Shown piece by piece: positions 35,716 through 45,841 of a stretch of DNA of 59,475 bases. Numbering within the stretch: the stretch's first letter is position 1; each line of letters opens with the position of its first letter. The position numbers and the translations under genes are program-made. The stretch spans positions 1 through 59,475 of the forward strand of contig JAFGSB010000073.1 of assembly GCA_016934825.1 (NCBI GenBank), read 5' to 3'. A model generated the notes under the pieces. It ran no database searches, was not told the origin of the DNA, and saw only the letters and a program-made list of their open reading frames with translations. The DNA is from Candidatus Zhuqueibacterota bacterium. Lineage in GTDB: Bacteria > Zhuqueibacterota > Zhuqueibacteria > Residuimicrobiales > Krinioviventaceae.

Positions 35716-36492
35716 ATGCGCACCCTCAAACTCGTCTCCTGGAATGTCAACGGAATTCGCGCTGCTTTAAAAAAAGGTTTCCTCGACTGGCTGAAACAAG
35801 AATCCCCCGATATTGCCGCACTACAGGAGACCAAAGCCCAATTTGAACAGGTTAGAAATGATTTTATATTACCGGACGGTTATTCTGTTCACTGGAATGC
35901 GGGGGAACGAAAAGGTTATTCCGGCGTTGTCTGTTTGACAAAATTAAAGCCCCTTTCGGTTCGGAACGGTTTTGGTATTGAACGCTTTGATAAAGAGGGA
36001 CGAATCATTGTAATGGAATTCCCGGAATTCACATTTCTCAATATTTATTTCCCCAACGGCAAACAAAGCCAGGAACGCCTTGACTATAAAATGGATTTCT
36101 ATGACGCTACACTCGATTATTGCCAGGCTCTGCGTAAACAGGGCAAAAAGCTGATTGTCTGCGGAGATTATAACACAGCACATAAGGAAATTGACCTGAA
36201 ACACCCCAAAGCCAATGCGGACCAGTCCGGTTTTCTGCCCATTGAAAGGGCGTGGATCGATAAATTTATCGCTCATGGTTATGTAGATATATTTCGGACA
36301 TTCTACCCGGATGAGCCCGATCAATATACCTGGTGGACATACCGTATGAATGCACGGGCCAAAAACGTGGGCTGGCGGATCGATTATTTTTTTGTCTCGG
36401 AAGATTTAAAAGACACGGTTACCGGGGCCCATATTACAACGGAGGTTTTGGGTTCCGACCACTGCCCTATCATTCTGGAATTAAAGATATAA
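35716..36492 (+). CDS. xth: Exodeoxyribonuclease III
   Basis: AP endonuclease / 3' exonuclease of the ExoIII family, 258 residues. Catalytic motifs are all visible: SWNVNGIRA, IAALQETKAQ (metal Glu), GYSGVVCLTK, the Asp/Asn pair in CGDYNTAH, YTWWTYR and the final Asp-His in LGSDHCPI. It repairs abasic sites in base excision repair. It has a weak AAGAGA ribosome site and is followed after 32 bases by the GH42 gene. Confidence 0.95.
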   Translation: MRTLKLVSWNVNGIRAALKKGFLDWLKQESPDIAALQETKAQFEQVRNDFILPDGYSVHWNAGERKGYSGVVCLTKLKPLSVRNGFGIERFDKEGRIIVMEFPEFTFLNIYFPNGKQSQERLDYKMDFYDATLDYCQALRKQGKKLIVCGDYNTAHKEIDLKHPKANADQSGFLPIERAWIDKFIAHGYVDIFRTFYPDEPDQYTWWTYRMNARAKNVGWRIDYFFVSEDLKDTVTGAHITTEVLGSDHCPIILELKI

Positions 36493-36524
36493 TTCTGTTC
36501 ATTCTAAAATAACAGGAGCGTAAA

Positions 36525-38618
36525 ATGAAAAAATTACCGGTTGCCGTTTTGTTTTTGTTATTAATCCTGGTTTTATCCGTTAATGTATTCGGCAGTGACC
36601 GACCGCTGATCGGGGCGCAAATCTGGATCGAACCCGGTCAGACGGAAGCGGAAATCGATTCATGGTTCAGGTCCCTGGCGGAACAAAATATGCCGGTCAC
36701 CCGGCTGTTTATCATGTGGAATTATATCGAAACCCAACCGGACGTTTGGGATTTTAGCCTTTATGATAATGCCTTCAGGGCCGCGGAAAAGTACGGCGTG
36801 AAAATCGTGGCGACGCTGACGGCGCACCACGGTCCGACCCACCGTGACAGGGAATTCTGGTATCGGTCGCAGGGCAGCGGTATCGTCCGGACCGGCAAAC
36901 AGCTTCAGGAGGCCGAAACATATATCGCTCAGGTCGTGGCCCGCTACAAAACCAGTTCCGCGCTCGATACCTGGATGCTCATGAACGAACCGGGACAGGA
37001 GCCGTCGCCCGATCCGCTTGCTGTGGAACGGTTCAGGGGCTATTTGCGGGAAAAATACGGAGATATCGGGGCGCTGAACAAAGCCTGGTTGACCTGGTAC
37101 AAAGATTTCGAATCCATCGAGCACGATCCAAGCTGGAACCGCGGCGCTTTTGCCTGGTCGGTGCCGTTTGTGGACTGGTATACCTTCTGGCGTGAGCACC
37201 TGACATGGCACCTGAACTGGGTCGCGGAACGGATCAGGCAGGAGGACCCGAATCACCCGATACACGTCAATCCGCATGCTCTGGTCAATAACCTGGCAAC
37301 TACCGCTTTCGATCTGCCGCGCTGGAGAACATTTCTCAATTCCCTCGGCGCTTCCATACACCCCGCCTGGCATTTCGGCATACTGACACGCGACAGGTTT
37401 GCCCTGGGCGTATCTTATGTTTGTGATCTGATCAGGGGCAGCAGCGAGCCCAATCCCTTCTGGGTGACGGAACTGCAGGGCGGCAACAACACTTACAGCT
37501 CCATGCGACCCATGTGCCCGACGGAGCAGGACATCGCCCAGTGGGTATGGACGAGTATCGGCTCCGGCGCCGACCGGATTATTTTCTGGCTGTTAAATGC
37601 GCGCCGTAAAAGCGGAGAGGCCGGCGAATGGTCTATGCTTGATTTTCAGGACAGACCGTCGGAACGCTTGCTCACGGCCGCTCATATTGCCCGTATCATT
37701 AACGACAATCAAAACTTCTTTGATAATGCCGTACCGGTTCAATCACCGGTTTCGATCATTCTCAGCCTGGAGACCATGACTTTGCAGGAACGCAGTAAAA
37801 GTTCCGATTATCCGGGCAGGGACAGCAACGCGCATCTGCAGGCAGCACTGGGATTTTATGAAACGTTAAGTGAACTGGGCCGGGAAGCCAATATCAAACA
37901 CATTCATGATTTTAACTGGAACATCAAATCCGGCAGCCCGCACACTGCGATTCTGCCGCATGTTACGTCTGTCACCTCCGGGCAGGTCCGGAATATTGAA
38001 AAATTTGTGCAAAACGGCAACACGCTGATCGTCACCGGCCTGACCGGTATGTTCGACGAATACGCAACCTGCCTGCCGCTCGACGCCTATCCGTTCAAAA
38101 CACTGTTCGGGTCCGGGCTCAAGGAGGTACGATTTATAGATAATATTTGTCCGGTACAATTGCAGCAACCGCAAATCACTTTGCCGGCGCACCTCTGGAT
38201 CGGCGAGATCGAAAACCGGGATGCCGAAATTATCGGCAGACAAAACGAAAGGATAACCGCAATACGGCGCCGGTTCGGTAAAGGGCAGGTCATCTGGATT
38301 CCTTCGCCGGTGGGATTGGGCGCCTGGCTGGACAATAACCGGCCGCTTTCGGAATTTTTGGATCATTTCATAATTCAAAATCAGGACAACCCGTTCCGTT
38401 TTGCCTGTCACAATCCGGGATGCCTGATGCGGGCGCTGGTAAACCAAAACAGGTACATGACCGTTATTACCAACGGTACCGGCCAAAAGTTGACCTGCAA
38501 ACTGGCAACAAATAAAAAAATGACCTCCCTGTTGTGGGGAGACAGGTTGTCCTTATCGGAAGACGGCAAAACTATTCAACTTGCCGCGCGTGAGACTGTG
38601 GTTCAACTATGGCAATAA
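36525..38618 (+). CDS. Secreted glycoside hydrolase, GH42-type beta-galactosidase
   Basis: 697 residues with a signal peptide (about 1-23). The N-terminal TIM barrel shows the acid/base Glu155 in LMNEPG and the nucleophile Glu316 in WVTELQGG, with the GH42 layout. A trimerisation-like domain (about 400-600) and a C-terminal beta domain follow. ATG start after AACAGGAGCG. Relatives act on galactosides or related sugars. The substrate here is unknown, and it lies next to DNA repair genes with no sugar transport genes. Codon use and GC look slightly higher than in the flanking repair genes. Confidence 0.88.
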   Translation: MKKLPVAVLFLLLILVLSVNVFGSDRPLIGAQIWIEPGQTEAEIDSWFRSLAEQNMPVTRLFIMWNYIETQPDVWDFSLYDNAFRAAEKYGVKIVATLTAHHGPTHRDREFWYRSQGSGIVRTGKQLQEAETYIAQVVARYKTSSALDTWMLMNEPGQEPSPDPLAVERFRGYLREKYGDIGALNKAWLTWYKDFESIEHDPSWNRGAFAWSVPFVDWYTFWREHLTWHLNWVAERIRQEDPNHPIHVNPHALVNNLATTAFDLPRWRTFLNSLGASIHPAWHFGILTRDRFALGVSYVCDLIRGSSEPNPFWVTELQGGNNTYSSMRPMCPTEQDIAQWVWTSIGSGADRIIFWLLNARRKSGEAGEWSMLDFQDRPSERLLTAAHIARIINDNQNFFDNAVPVQSPVSIILSLETMTLQERSKSSDYPGRDSNAHLQAALGFYETLSELGREANIKHIHDFNWNIKSGSPHTAILPHVTSVTSGQVRNIEKFVQNGNTLIVTGLTGMFDEYATCLPLDAYPFKTLFGSGLKEVRFIDNICPVQLQQPQITLPAHLWIGEIENRDAEIIGRQNERITAIRRRFGKGQVIWIPSPVGLGAWLDNNRPLSEFLDHFIIQNQDNPFRFACHNPGCLMRALVNQNRYMTVITNGTGQKLTCKLATNKKMTSLLWGDRLSLSEDGKTIQLAARETVVQLWQ

Positions 38619-38693
38619 TTATTTCAACCGATATCCATTTGAATTTTAAAAATTAAATACTATATTTAATTTCATGTTTTAATACATTAATTT

Positions 38694-41600
38694 ATGTTTT
38701 ATATTGCCGATTTACATATTCATTCATATTATTCCAGGGCAACCAGCAGGGACCTGAACCTGGAACACCTTAACAAATGGGCCCAGATCAAGGGGTTAAA
38801 AGTTATCGCCACAGGGGACATAACCCATCCCGGCTGGCTTGAAGAAATGAAAGAAAAACTGCTGCCGGGGGAGAACGGTTTTTTTCGATTAAAAGAACAA
38901 TACGCCGCATCCACACTGAACCAGGTGCCGGCCGCCTGTAAAAGCGCCGTCCATTTTATATTGTCCGGCGAGATCAGCAATATTTATAAAAAAGACGGCA
39001 GGGTCCGCAAGGTTCACAATGTCGTTCTGTTTCCGTCGCTCGAATCGGTCGCCCTGTTTCAGCAGAAACTGGAAAAGATCGGCAATATTCGTTCCGACGG
39101 CCGTCCGATTCTGGGTCTGGATTCCCGCGACCTGCTGGAGATCGTTCTGGAGACCGATGCAAGAGCGGTGCTGATCCCCGCACATATCTGGACGCCCTGG
39201 TTTTCCCTGCTGGGTTCCAAATCCGGGTTTGACAATGTGGAAGAATGTTACGGCGATTTAAGCTCACATATATTCGCGCTGGAAACGGGTCTCTCTTCCG
39301 ATCCGCCGATGAACTGGCGGTTGTCGAACCTCGACAAATATAACCTGGTGTCGAATTCCGACGCCCATTCGCCCGCCAGGCTGGCTCGTGAGGCCAATCT
39401 TTTTGACACGGACCTGAATTATAACGCCATGATCTCGGCTTTGAAAAACAAAAACAGCGGTTCTTTTGCGGGTACAATCGAGTTTTTCCCTGAAGAGGGA
39501 AAATACCACATGGACGGTCACCGGAAATGCGGTCTGATGATGAGGCCAAAGGAAACCATTCAAAATAAAGGTTTATGTCCGGTATGCGGTAAACCCGTCA
39601 CCCTTGGCGTCAGTTATCGGATTGAAGAATTAGCGGACCGGGATGAAGGTGAAAAACCGGCGGCGGCAAAAATTTTTAAAAGTCTTGTCCCTTTACCGGA
39701 AATTATTGGCGAAGTCAAATCCGTGGGATCAAATTCAAAAAGCGTTCAGACTCTATACCATTCATTGCTGAAAGAGCTGGGACCGGAGCTGGAAATTCTG
39801 ATGAACATTCCCATCCCGGATCTGGAAACCGCGGGCGGGACCTTGCTGGCCGAAGGTGTCCGGCGAATGCGCCAGGGGAAGGTGTTCCCGCAGCCCGGAT
39901 ATGACGGCGAATACGGGATCATCCGCATATTTAAAGATGACGACCGCAGCCGGATCATTCAGCAGGGCGCTTTGTTCGCTTTCGAAGATGTCCCTGCCGT
40001 AGAAAAACCGGAACAGGACACGGTACACAGCGCCGGAGATATTCAGAAAAAACCTGAACCCAGGGCGGCTGTCGTACAGGAAGAAATTTCCGAATACGGT
40101 TTAAATGAGGAACAACAAAAGGCGGTTGAGCACCGGGGATCGCCGCTGATTATCAAAGCGGGACCGGGGACCGGCAAAACCCGTACGTTGACGCTTCGGC
40201 TTGCTTCGCTGATACAATCCGGCGAAGCGAAACCGGAAGAGGTTCTGGCGGTGACGTTTACCAACAAAGCGGCCCGGGAAATGCGCGAACGGCTGGACCT
40301 GCTGCTCGGGAAAAGCGAGGCCGGTAAAATGAACATCAAAACATTTCACGCGTTCGGCGCGGACTTTTTAAGACAAAACGAAACATTTTTCGGCCGCACA
40401 AACCGGTTTACCATTCTCAATACCATCGAAGACGCCTCTTTTCAAAAAAAGTTTGAAGAAAAATACGGCTTGAAACTGAGTAAAGCCGCGTTGGAACAAA
40501 TCTCAAAACTGAAAAGCAAAAACTATTACCCGTCAAGTATTCCAAAAGAAGTATATAAAGACCTGCAGGGAAAATTTCAGGCTCTTTTTGAATTCTATGA
40601 AGAATTCCTGAAAGAATTAAATGCCGTGGATTATGAAGACCTGATCTGCCTGTCACTGCAGTTATTAAGGAAAAATCCGGACAGCCGCCGCCGGATACTG
40701 CGGCAGTTAAAATTCATCGCCGTGGATGAATTTCAGGACATTAACGGCGCGCAGTACGAGATATTCCAGATACTGGCGGTTTCCGCTACCGACGTGTGCG
40801 TGATCGGCGATCCGGACCAGGCGATTTACGGGTTCCGCGGCGCAAGCAGGGAATTCTTCATGCGGTTCGGCAAAGATTTCCCGAACGCCGCGTCAATCGT
40901 ATTACATAGAAATTACCGTTCCGTTCAGAACATATTGACCGCCTCCGGCCAGATACTGGACGGCGGCGAATCTCCTTCCGGAGATAAAATCTGGTCCAAT
41001 ATCGCCCCGGATGTCAAGGTGAAAACCCATCAATCCGTCACCGACAGGGCCGAGGCGGAATTTATTGTGCATCAAATCGAACAGCTTATCGGCGGCACCA
41101 GTTTTTTCTCGATTGACAGCAGCCGTGTGGATGACAGGGGATTGCCCGAAGACTATAGCTTCGCGGACATTGCCGTTCTGCTCCGCACCAAAAGTCTGGC
41201 GCCGCCGCTTATCGAGGCCCTGACCCGTTCCGGCATCCCGTATGACACTTTTGATGATACCTTGCTTGTATCCCGGGATATATTTAATTTTTTCGCCGCT
41301 TCCCTGCGCGAGATACAGAATCCGGCCCTGAACTCCGTCAATCGGGACATTATTTTATTTCATTTTGAAAAAAAAGATTCGTCCGACACTACCCGTTACC
41401 GGGAGTATATCAATAACCTGAAAAACATTTGTAGCGGTAAACATGTCAAAGACTGTATCGAATGGATATGGAATTTTATACAATCGGAAAAAATAATTGA
41501 CCCCGGCGGCGACGCGGCGCAGAAAAGCAAACTTTTACAACTTGCAGAACCTTTTGCGGAAAATATCGGTCAATTTCTAGACGCCTTTATGCTGCAAAAT

Positions 41601-41951
41601 ACCATAGATGAATTTGAAAACCGCGCGGACAAGGTCCATATTTTAACACTGCACGCTTCAAAAGGTCTGGAGTTTCCGGTCGTTTTTATAGCCGGGTGCG
41701 AGGAAAATATAATTCCGCACCGGTTTCCGGGACAAAAGACAGATATCGATGAAGAACGGCGACTGCTCTATGTGGGCATGACCAGAGCCCGGCGGCATTT
41801 ATACCTGACCCACTGTAAAAAGCGGTTGATATCGGGACATATAACGAATCAAACGCCTTCGCGGTTTTTATCGGCCATCTCCGAAAGCCTGATCCGGAGA
41901 GATCAAAAAGAATACCGCAAAAAGAAAGATCAGCAAATGAACCTGTTTTAA
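38694..41951 (+). CDS. PHP phosphoesterase-Zn ribbon-UvrD helicase fusion protein
   Basis: 1085 residues joining three parts. The N-terminal PHP domain (about 1-275) begins ADLHIHS (His8, His10) and includes LISH-like metal sites such as GDITHPG and SDAHSPA. A zinc ribbon follows (Cys279, Cys295, Cys298). The C-terminal superfamily 1 UvrD/Rep helicase (about 460-1060) has the Q motif LNEEQQKAV, Walker A GPGTGKT (490-496), Walker B VDEFQD (677-682), HRNYRS and [10 protein letters not shown]. The last five residues, QMNLF, fit the beta-clamp-binding consensus. PHP plus zinc ribbon is the COG1379 type, a predicted nuclease/phosphoesterase. It follows GH42 and precedes the threonine aldolase by 12 bases. 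Confidence 0.9.
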   Translation: MFYIADLHIHSYYSRATSRDLNLEHLNKWAQIKGLKVIATGDITHPGWLEEMKEKLLPGENGFFRLKEQYAASTLNQVPAACKSAVHFILSGEISNIYKKDGRVRKVHNVVLFPSLESVALFQQKLEKIGNIRSDGRPILGLDSRDLLEIVLETDARAVLIPAHIWTPWFSLLGSKSGFDNVEECYGDLSSHIFALETGLSSDPPMNWRLSNLDKYNLVSNSDAHSPARLAREANLFDTDLNYNAMISALKNKNSGSFAGTIEFFPEEGKYHMDGHRKCGLMMRPKETIQNKGLCPVCGKPVTLGVSYRIEELADRDEGEKPAAAKIFKSLVPLPEIIGEVKSVGSNSKSVQTLYHSLLKELGPELEILMNIPIPDLETAGGTLLAEGVRRMRQGKVFPQPGYDGEYGIIRIFKDDDRSRIIQQGALFAFEDVPAVEKPEQDTVHSAGDIQKKPEPRAAVVQEEISEYGLNEEQQKAVEHRGSPLIIKAGPGTGKTRTLTLRLASLIQSGEAKPEEVLAVTFTNKAAREMRERLDLLLGKSEAGKMNIKTFHAFGADFLRQNETFFGRTNRFTILNTIEDASFQKKFEEKYGLKLSKAALEQISKLKSKNYYPSSIPKEVYKDLQGKFQALFEFYEEFLKELNAVDYEDLICLSLQLLRKNPDSRRRILRQLKFIAVDEFQDINGAQYEIFQILAVSATDVCVIGDPDQAIYGFRGASREFFMRFGKDFPNAASIVLHRNYRSVQNILTASGQILDGGESPSGDKIWSNIAPDVKVKTHQSVTDRAEAEFIVHQIEQLIGGTSFFSIDSSRVDDRGLPEDYSFADIAVLLRTKSLAPPLIEALTRSGIPYDTFDDTLLVSRDIFNFFAASLREIQNPALNSVNRDIILFHFEKKDSSDTTRYREYINNLKNICSGKHVKDCIEWIWNFIQSEKIIDPGGDAAQKSKLLQLAEPFAENIGQFLDAFMLQNTIDEFENRADKVHILTLHASKGLEFPVVFIAGCEENIIPHRFPGQKTDIDEERRLLYVGMTRARRHLYLTHCKKRLISGHITNQTPSRFLSAISESLIRRDQKEYRKKKDQQMNLF

Positions 41952-41963
41952 TAAAAGGAAAAT

Positions 41964-43007
41964 ATGAAAACAATTGATTTACGCAGCGATACCATAACAA
42001 AACCCACACCGGGTATGCGAAAAGCCATCGCGGAAGCACAGGTGGGCGATGACGTATTCGGAGAAGATCCGACAATCAACGAACTGCAAAAGAGGGTTGC
42101 GGGATTACTGGGAAAAGATGCGGCCCTGTTTGTGGCCAGCGGTACGATGGCTAATCAAATTTCAATAAAATGTCATACTCAACCCGGCGATGAAGTGATT
42201 TGCGAAGCGGACAGCCATATATTCAATTACGAAGGAGGCTCGCCGGCTTTTCTCTCGGGCGTGCAGCTATGCCCCCTGCAGGGGACAAACGGGGTTATTT
42301 CCCCGGAGCAGATAAAAACCGCTTTGCGGCCGAAAGACAGCCATTACCCGCAATCCGGGCTCATCGCCCTGGAAAACACCCACAACCGCGCGGGCGGAAC
42401 GATTTTCCCTCTTGACGCCATTAAAGCGATCAGGGAAACGGCGGACTTTTACGACCTGCCCATGCATCTGGACGGCGCGCGTTTGTGGAACGCACATGTC
42501 GAAACCGGTATTCCGTTGGAAGAATACGGAAAATACTTTGATTCGGTATCAGTCTGTTTTTCCAAAGGACTCGGCGCGCCCGTCGGCTCTATGATTACAG
42601 GATCGATAGAATTCATAAACAAGGCCCACCGTTACAGAAAAATGCTGGGCGGCGGAATGCGGCAGGCCGGTATTCTGGCAGCCGCCGGGCTTTACGCCCT
42701 GGATTATCATCTTGAACGTCTGGCGGATGACCACAAAAGGGCCCGAATTATCGCCGAATTTCTGAACGGTATAAAAGGTGTATATGTAAACCTGAATGAA
42801 ACCAGAACCAACATCGTTATTGCCGATTTTAAAGATTACGGACAGGATGCGTCGGTAATTGCAGAGAAACTAAAAGAGCAAGGTTTACTTTGTATACCCT
42901 TTTCTGCAACCAAAATCAGATTTGTCACTCACCTGGAAATTGATGATCAGGATATTGAATTCGCATTGAAATTATTTAAAATCGTCCTGGACAAAAAGGA
43001 TTTATAA
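41964..43007 (+). CDS. ltaE: Low-specificity L-threonine aldolase
   Basis: PLP enzyme of fold type I that cleaves threonine or allo-threonine to glycine and acetaldehyde. 347 residues. Visible are the N-terminal [16 protein letters not shown], the region [11 protein letters not shown] with the Asp contacting the cofactor, and the Schiff-base lysine in [16 protein letters not shown]. The ATG follows AAAAGGAAAAT and is 12 bases past the helicase stop. The potassium-uptake gene trkA begins two bases after its stop, so these genes form one plus-strand operon. Confidence 0.93.
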   Translation: MKTIDLRSDTITKPTPGMRKAIAEAQVGDDVFGEDPTINELQKRVAGLLGKDAALFVASGTMANQISIKCHTQPGDEVICEADSHIFNYEGGSPAFLSGVQLCPLQGTNGVISPEQIKTALRPKDSHYPQSGLIALENTHNRAGGTIFPLDAIKAIRETADFYDLPMHLDGARLWNAHVETGIPLEEYGKYFDSVSVCFSKGLGAPVGSMITGSIEFINKAHRYRKMLGGGMRQAGILAAAGLYALDYHLERLADDHKRARIIAEFLNGIKGVYVNLNETRTNIVIADFKDYGQDASVIAEKLKEQGLLCIPFSATKIRFVTHLEIDDQDIEFALKLFKIVLDKKDL

Positions 43008-43009
43008 AT

Positions 43010-44356
43010 ATGAAAATCATCCTTGTTGGCGCAGGCAGAGTCGGGTTATATTTGGCAAAAAAATTGACTTCTGAAGAGCATGATGTCATCATAATTGAAA
43101 ACAATCCCGAAACATGTCGTCGGGCAAATGAAATGGTGGATGCGCTTGTTATTGAAGGAAACGGGTCCAGCCAGGAAGCCCTTATGCGGGCCGGTCTTTC
43201 ATCCTGCGAAATGCTTGTGGCCGTAACCGCTGTGGATGAAGTGAATATTGTTGCCTGCCTTATCGCGTCAAAGGCCGGGGTAACCAGTAAGATTGCGCGT
43301 TTGCAGAACACCGAATTCACTGATAAAAATTCCATTTTAAAACAAAAAGATATGGGAATTGACTTTGTCATTCACCCTGAGGAAGAAACAGCCCGGGAAC
43401 TGGTCTGGCTCATCCGGCGAACGGCCGCGACGGATGTACTTGAATTCGCCGAAGGCCGGGTACAATTAGTAGGTGTAAGAATTGACCGGGATGCGCCGAT
43501 TGTAAACAAGACACTGGCCGAAATCTCTGAAAAAAATCCGAATGTTTTGTTCAGAATTGCGGCCATTTTCAGGGGGAATAATACCATCGTGCCCTCCGGT
43601 AAAGACTATGTGAATAGAGGAGACCAGCTCTTTTTTATAACAAAAACCGAAAGCGTACCCAAAATCTTGAATCTGGCGGGCAAAAGTGAAGAAAAACTGG
43701 AAAATATAATGATACTTGGCGGCGGCAAAGTCGGGCGGCTTGTGACTGCAGAACTGGAAAAGGATCGCAGTATCAATATCAAACTCATCGAGTCGAGTCG
43801 TGAAAAAACCGTTAAAATCGCCAATGTGGTAAAAAGAGCGCTAATTATTCTGGGCGACGGTACGGATATCGACCTGCTGGCGGCCGAAGGTATTATGGAC
43901 ATGGACGGGTATATAGCCGTAACAGATGACGAAGAAACCAATATCATATCATGCCTGCTCGCCAAACATTTGGGAGTTTCCAGAACGCTGGCGCTGGTCA
44001 ATCGGTCCGATTATATGCCCGTCATGTCATCCATCGGACTGGATGCAGCCGTTGACCAGCAAATGATTACCGCTAACGCGATTTTACGATTCATACGCCG
44101 CGGGAATATCGTTACCTTTGCCACTTTACGCGGAATCGATGCCGAGGTATTGGAGATTATTGTCAGCAATGATGCGAAAATTGCCAATAAAACATTGAAA
44201 AAATTCAAACTGCCGCAAAATGTCCTCATCGGCCTGATAACCAGAAAAGACCAGGTACTGGTGCCGACAGGGGATTCCATTATTCTGCCGGACGATAAAC
44301 TGATCATTTTCGCCCTCCCTTCGGCCATAAAAAATGTGGAAACTCTTTTTATATAA
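43010..44356 (+). CDS. trkA: Trk system potassium uptake regulatory protein TrkA
   Basis: 448 residues, with two tandem RCK units. Each starts with a Rossmann nucleotide motif: IILVGAGRVGLYLAKKL at 3-19 and MILGGGKVGRLV near 233. Both are followed by regulatory RCK_C parts. It binds NAD(H)/ATP and gates TrkH on the cytosolic face. Only two bases separate it from ltaE, and 18 from trkH. It is a standard full-length Gram-negative-type TrkA. Confidence 0.95.
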   Translation: MKIILVGAGRVGLYLAKKLTSEEHDVIIIENNPETCRRANEMVDALVIEGNGSSQEALMRAGLSSCEMLVAVTAVDEVNIVACLIASKAGVTSKIARLQNTEFTDKNSILKQKDMGIDFVIHPEEETARELVWLIRRTAATDVLEFAEGRVQLVGVRIDRDAPIVNKTLAEISEKNPNVLFRIAAIFRGNNTIVPSGKDYVNRGDQLFFITKTESVPKILNLAGKSEEKLENIMILGGGKVGRLVTAELEKDRSINIKLIESSREKTVKIANVVKRALIILGDGTDIDLLAAEGIMDMDGYIAVTDDEETNIISCLLAKHLGVSRTLALVNRSDYMPVMSSIGLDAAVDQQMITANAILRFIRRGNIVTFATLRGIDAEVLEIIVSNDAKIANKTLKKFKLPQNVLIGLITRKDQVLVPTGDSIILPDDKLIIFALPSAIKNVETLFI

Positions 44357-44374
44357 TAACTCGGGAAATATTAT

Positions 44375-45817
44375 ATGAATTTTCGGGTCGTATTGAATGT
44401 TCTGGGCGCTTTATTAATATTTGAGGCCCTGTCATTTATCCTGCCGCTAAGCTTTTCGCTTTACTATCGGGATGGCGATACCTTATCAATTGTCTATACC
44501 CAGATTATCTGCCTCGTAACGGGAACGTTTGTTTTCTTCCTGACCCGTTCCCATGCGGAATTACGCATCAGGGAGGGATTCGCCATCGTGGGTCTCGGCT
44601 GGACCACCCTGGCGGCATTCGGAGCGATTCCCTTTGTACTTCACGGTTCCATTCCGTTATATACGGATGCATTTTTCGAAACCATGTCCGGTTTTACCAC
44701 CACCGGCGCCAGTATTCTTACAGATATCGAATCTTTACCGCACGGTCTTTTATTTTGGCGAAGTTTAACACATTGGCTGGGGGGAATGGGAATTATCGTT
44801 CTCTCATTAGCTATACTTCCTATACTGGGCGTCGGCGGTATGCAGCTCTTCAAGGCGGAGGTGCCGGGGCCTTCGCCGGACAAATTAAGCCCCAGAATCA
44901 AGGAAACGGCAAAAATTCTCTGGGTCGTATATCTCCTGTTATCCGTTATAGAGACCATATTATTGATGTTCGGCGGTATGTCATTATTTGACGCTTTGTG
45001 TCATACATTCGGAACCATGGCCACCGGCGGCTTTTCCACAAAAAACGGCAGTATCGGCCACTTTAACAGCCTGTATATTGAAATTGTTATCATTGTATTT
45101 ATGGTTATTGCCGGTACAAACTTTAGTCTGCATTATTCCATGCTCAGGGGTAATTTAAAATCATACTGGAAAGACAGGGAATTTTTGTTTTATTTTAAAT
45201 TTCTTTTGATCATGATCGTTGCTGTGACAGGTATGTTACATTTATCCCATTTTCTTGAACTGGGTAAATCACTGCGTCACGCCGCTTTTCAAGTTGTGTC
45301 GATTACCACAACAACCGGATATTGTACGGCCGATTTTGAAAACTGGACAAACGGCGGACAATTGATCATGCTGCTGCTGATGTTTGTCGGCGGATGCGCC
45401 GGTTCCACCGGCGGATCCATAAAAATTATCCGTATTATGATCGTTTTGAAACAGGGTGTGAATGAGATCAGAAAACTCCTGCATCCGAACGCATATATCC
45501 CCATACGCCTGGGCGGACGCGTCATTCATCCGGATACAGTGACCAATGTTTTGGGATTTTTTCTGATCTATATGCTCATTTTTGCCGCCGGAACGGTTTG
45601 TATGGCCCTCTTTGGCCTGGACCTGATTTCCGCCGGCGCCAGTGTGGCGGCCACGCTGGGCAACATAGGTCCGGGACTGGGCCAGGTTGGTCCGACTGAT
45701 AACTATTCGGCAATCGCCCATGGCGGTAAATGGCTGCTATCCTTTTTTATGCTGTTGGGAAGACTGGAGCTTTACACAATTTTAATTTTATTCATTCCGG
45801 AATTCTGGAAAAAATAA
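44375..45817 (+). CDS. trkH: Trk potassium uptake membrane subunit TrkH
   Basis: 480 residues. Repeated pore-loop selectivity segments are visible: ETMSGFTTTGAS, HTFGTMATGGFST, VVSITTTTGYCT and ATLGNIGPGL, typical of TrkH/KtrB. The helices alternate with these loops. It imports K+ driven by the membrane potential and is regulated by the TrkA made from the same operon. It ends convergent with the radical SAM gene, 24 bases apart, with no clear terminator in between. Confidence 0.95.
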   Translation: MNFRVVLNVLGALLIFEALSFILPLSFSLYYRDGDTLSIVYTQIICLVTGTFVFFLTRSHAELRIREGFAIVGLGWTTLAAFGAIPFVLHGSIPLYTDAFFETMSGFTTTGASILTDIESLPHGLLFWRSLTHWLGGMGIIVLSLAILPILGVGGMQLFKAEVPGPSPDKLSPRIKETAKILWVVYLLLSVIETILLMFGGMSLFDALCHTFGTMATGGFSTKNGSIGHFNSLYIEIVIIVFMVIAGTNFSLHYSMLRGNLKSYWKDREFLFYFKFLLIMIVAVTGMLHLSHFLELGKSLRHAAFQVVSITTTTGYCTADFENWTNGGQLIMLLLMFVGGCAGSTGGSIKIIRIMIVLKQGVNEIRKLLHPNAYIPIRLGGRVIHPDTVTNVLGFFLIYMLIFAAGTVCMALFGLDLISAGASVAATLGNIGPGLGQVGPTDNYSAIAHGGKWLLSFFMLLGRLELYTILILFIPEFWKK

Positions 45818-45841
45818 TCGACAAGTTTTAACGCCCTGTTG

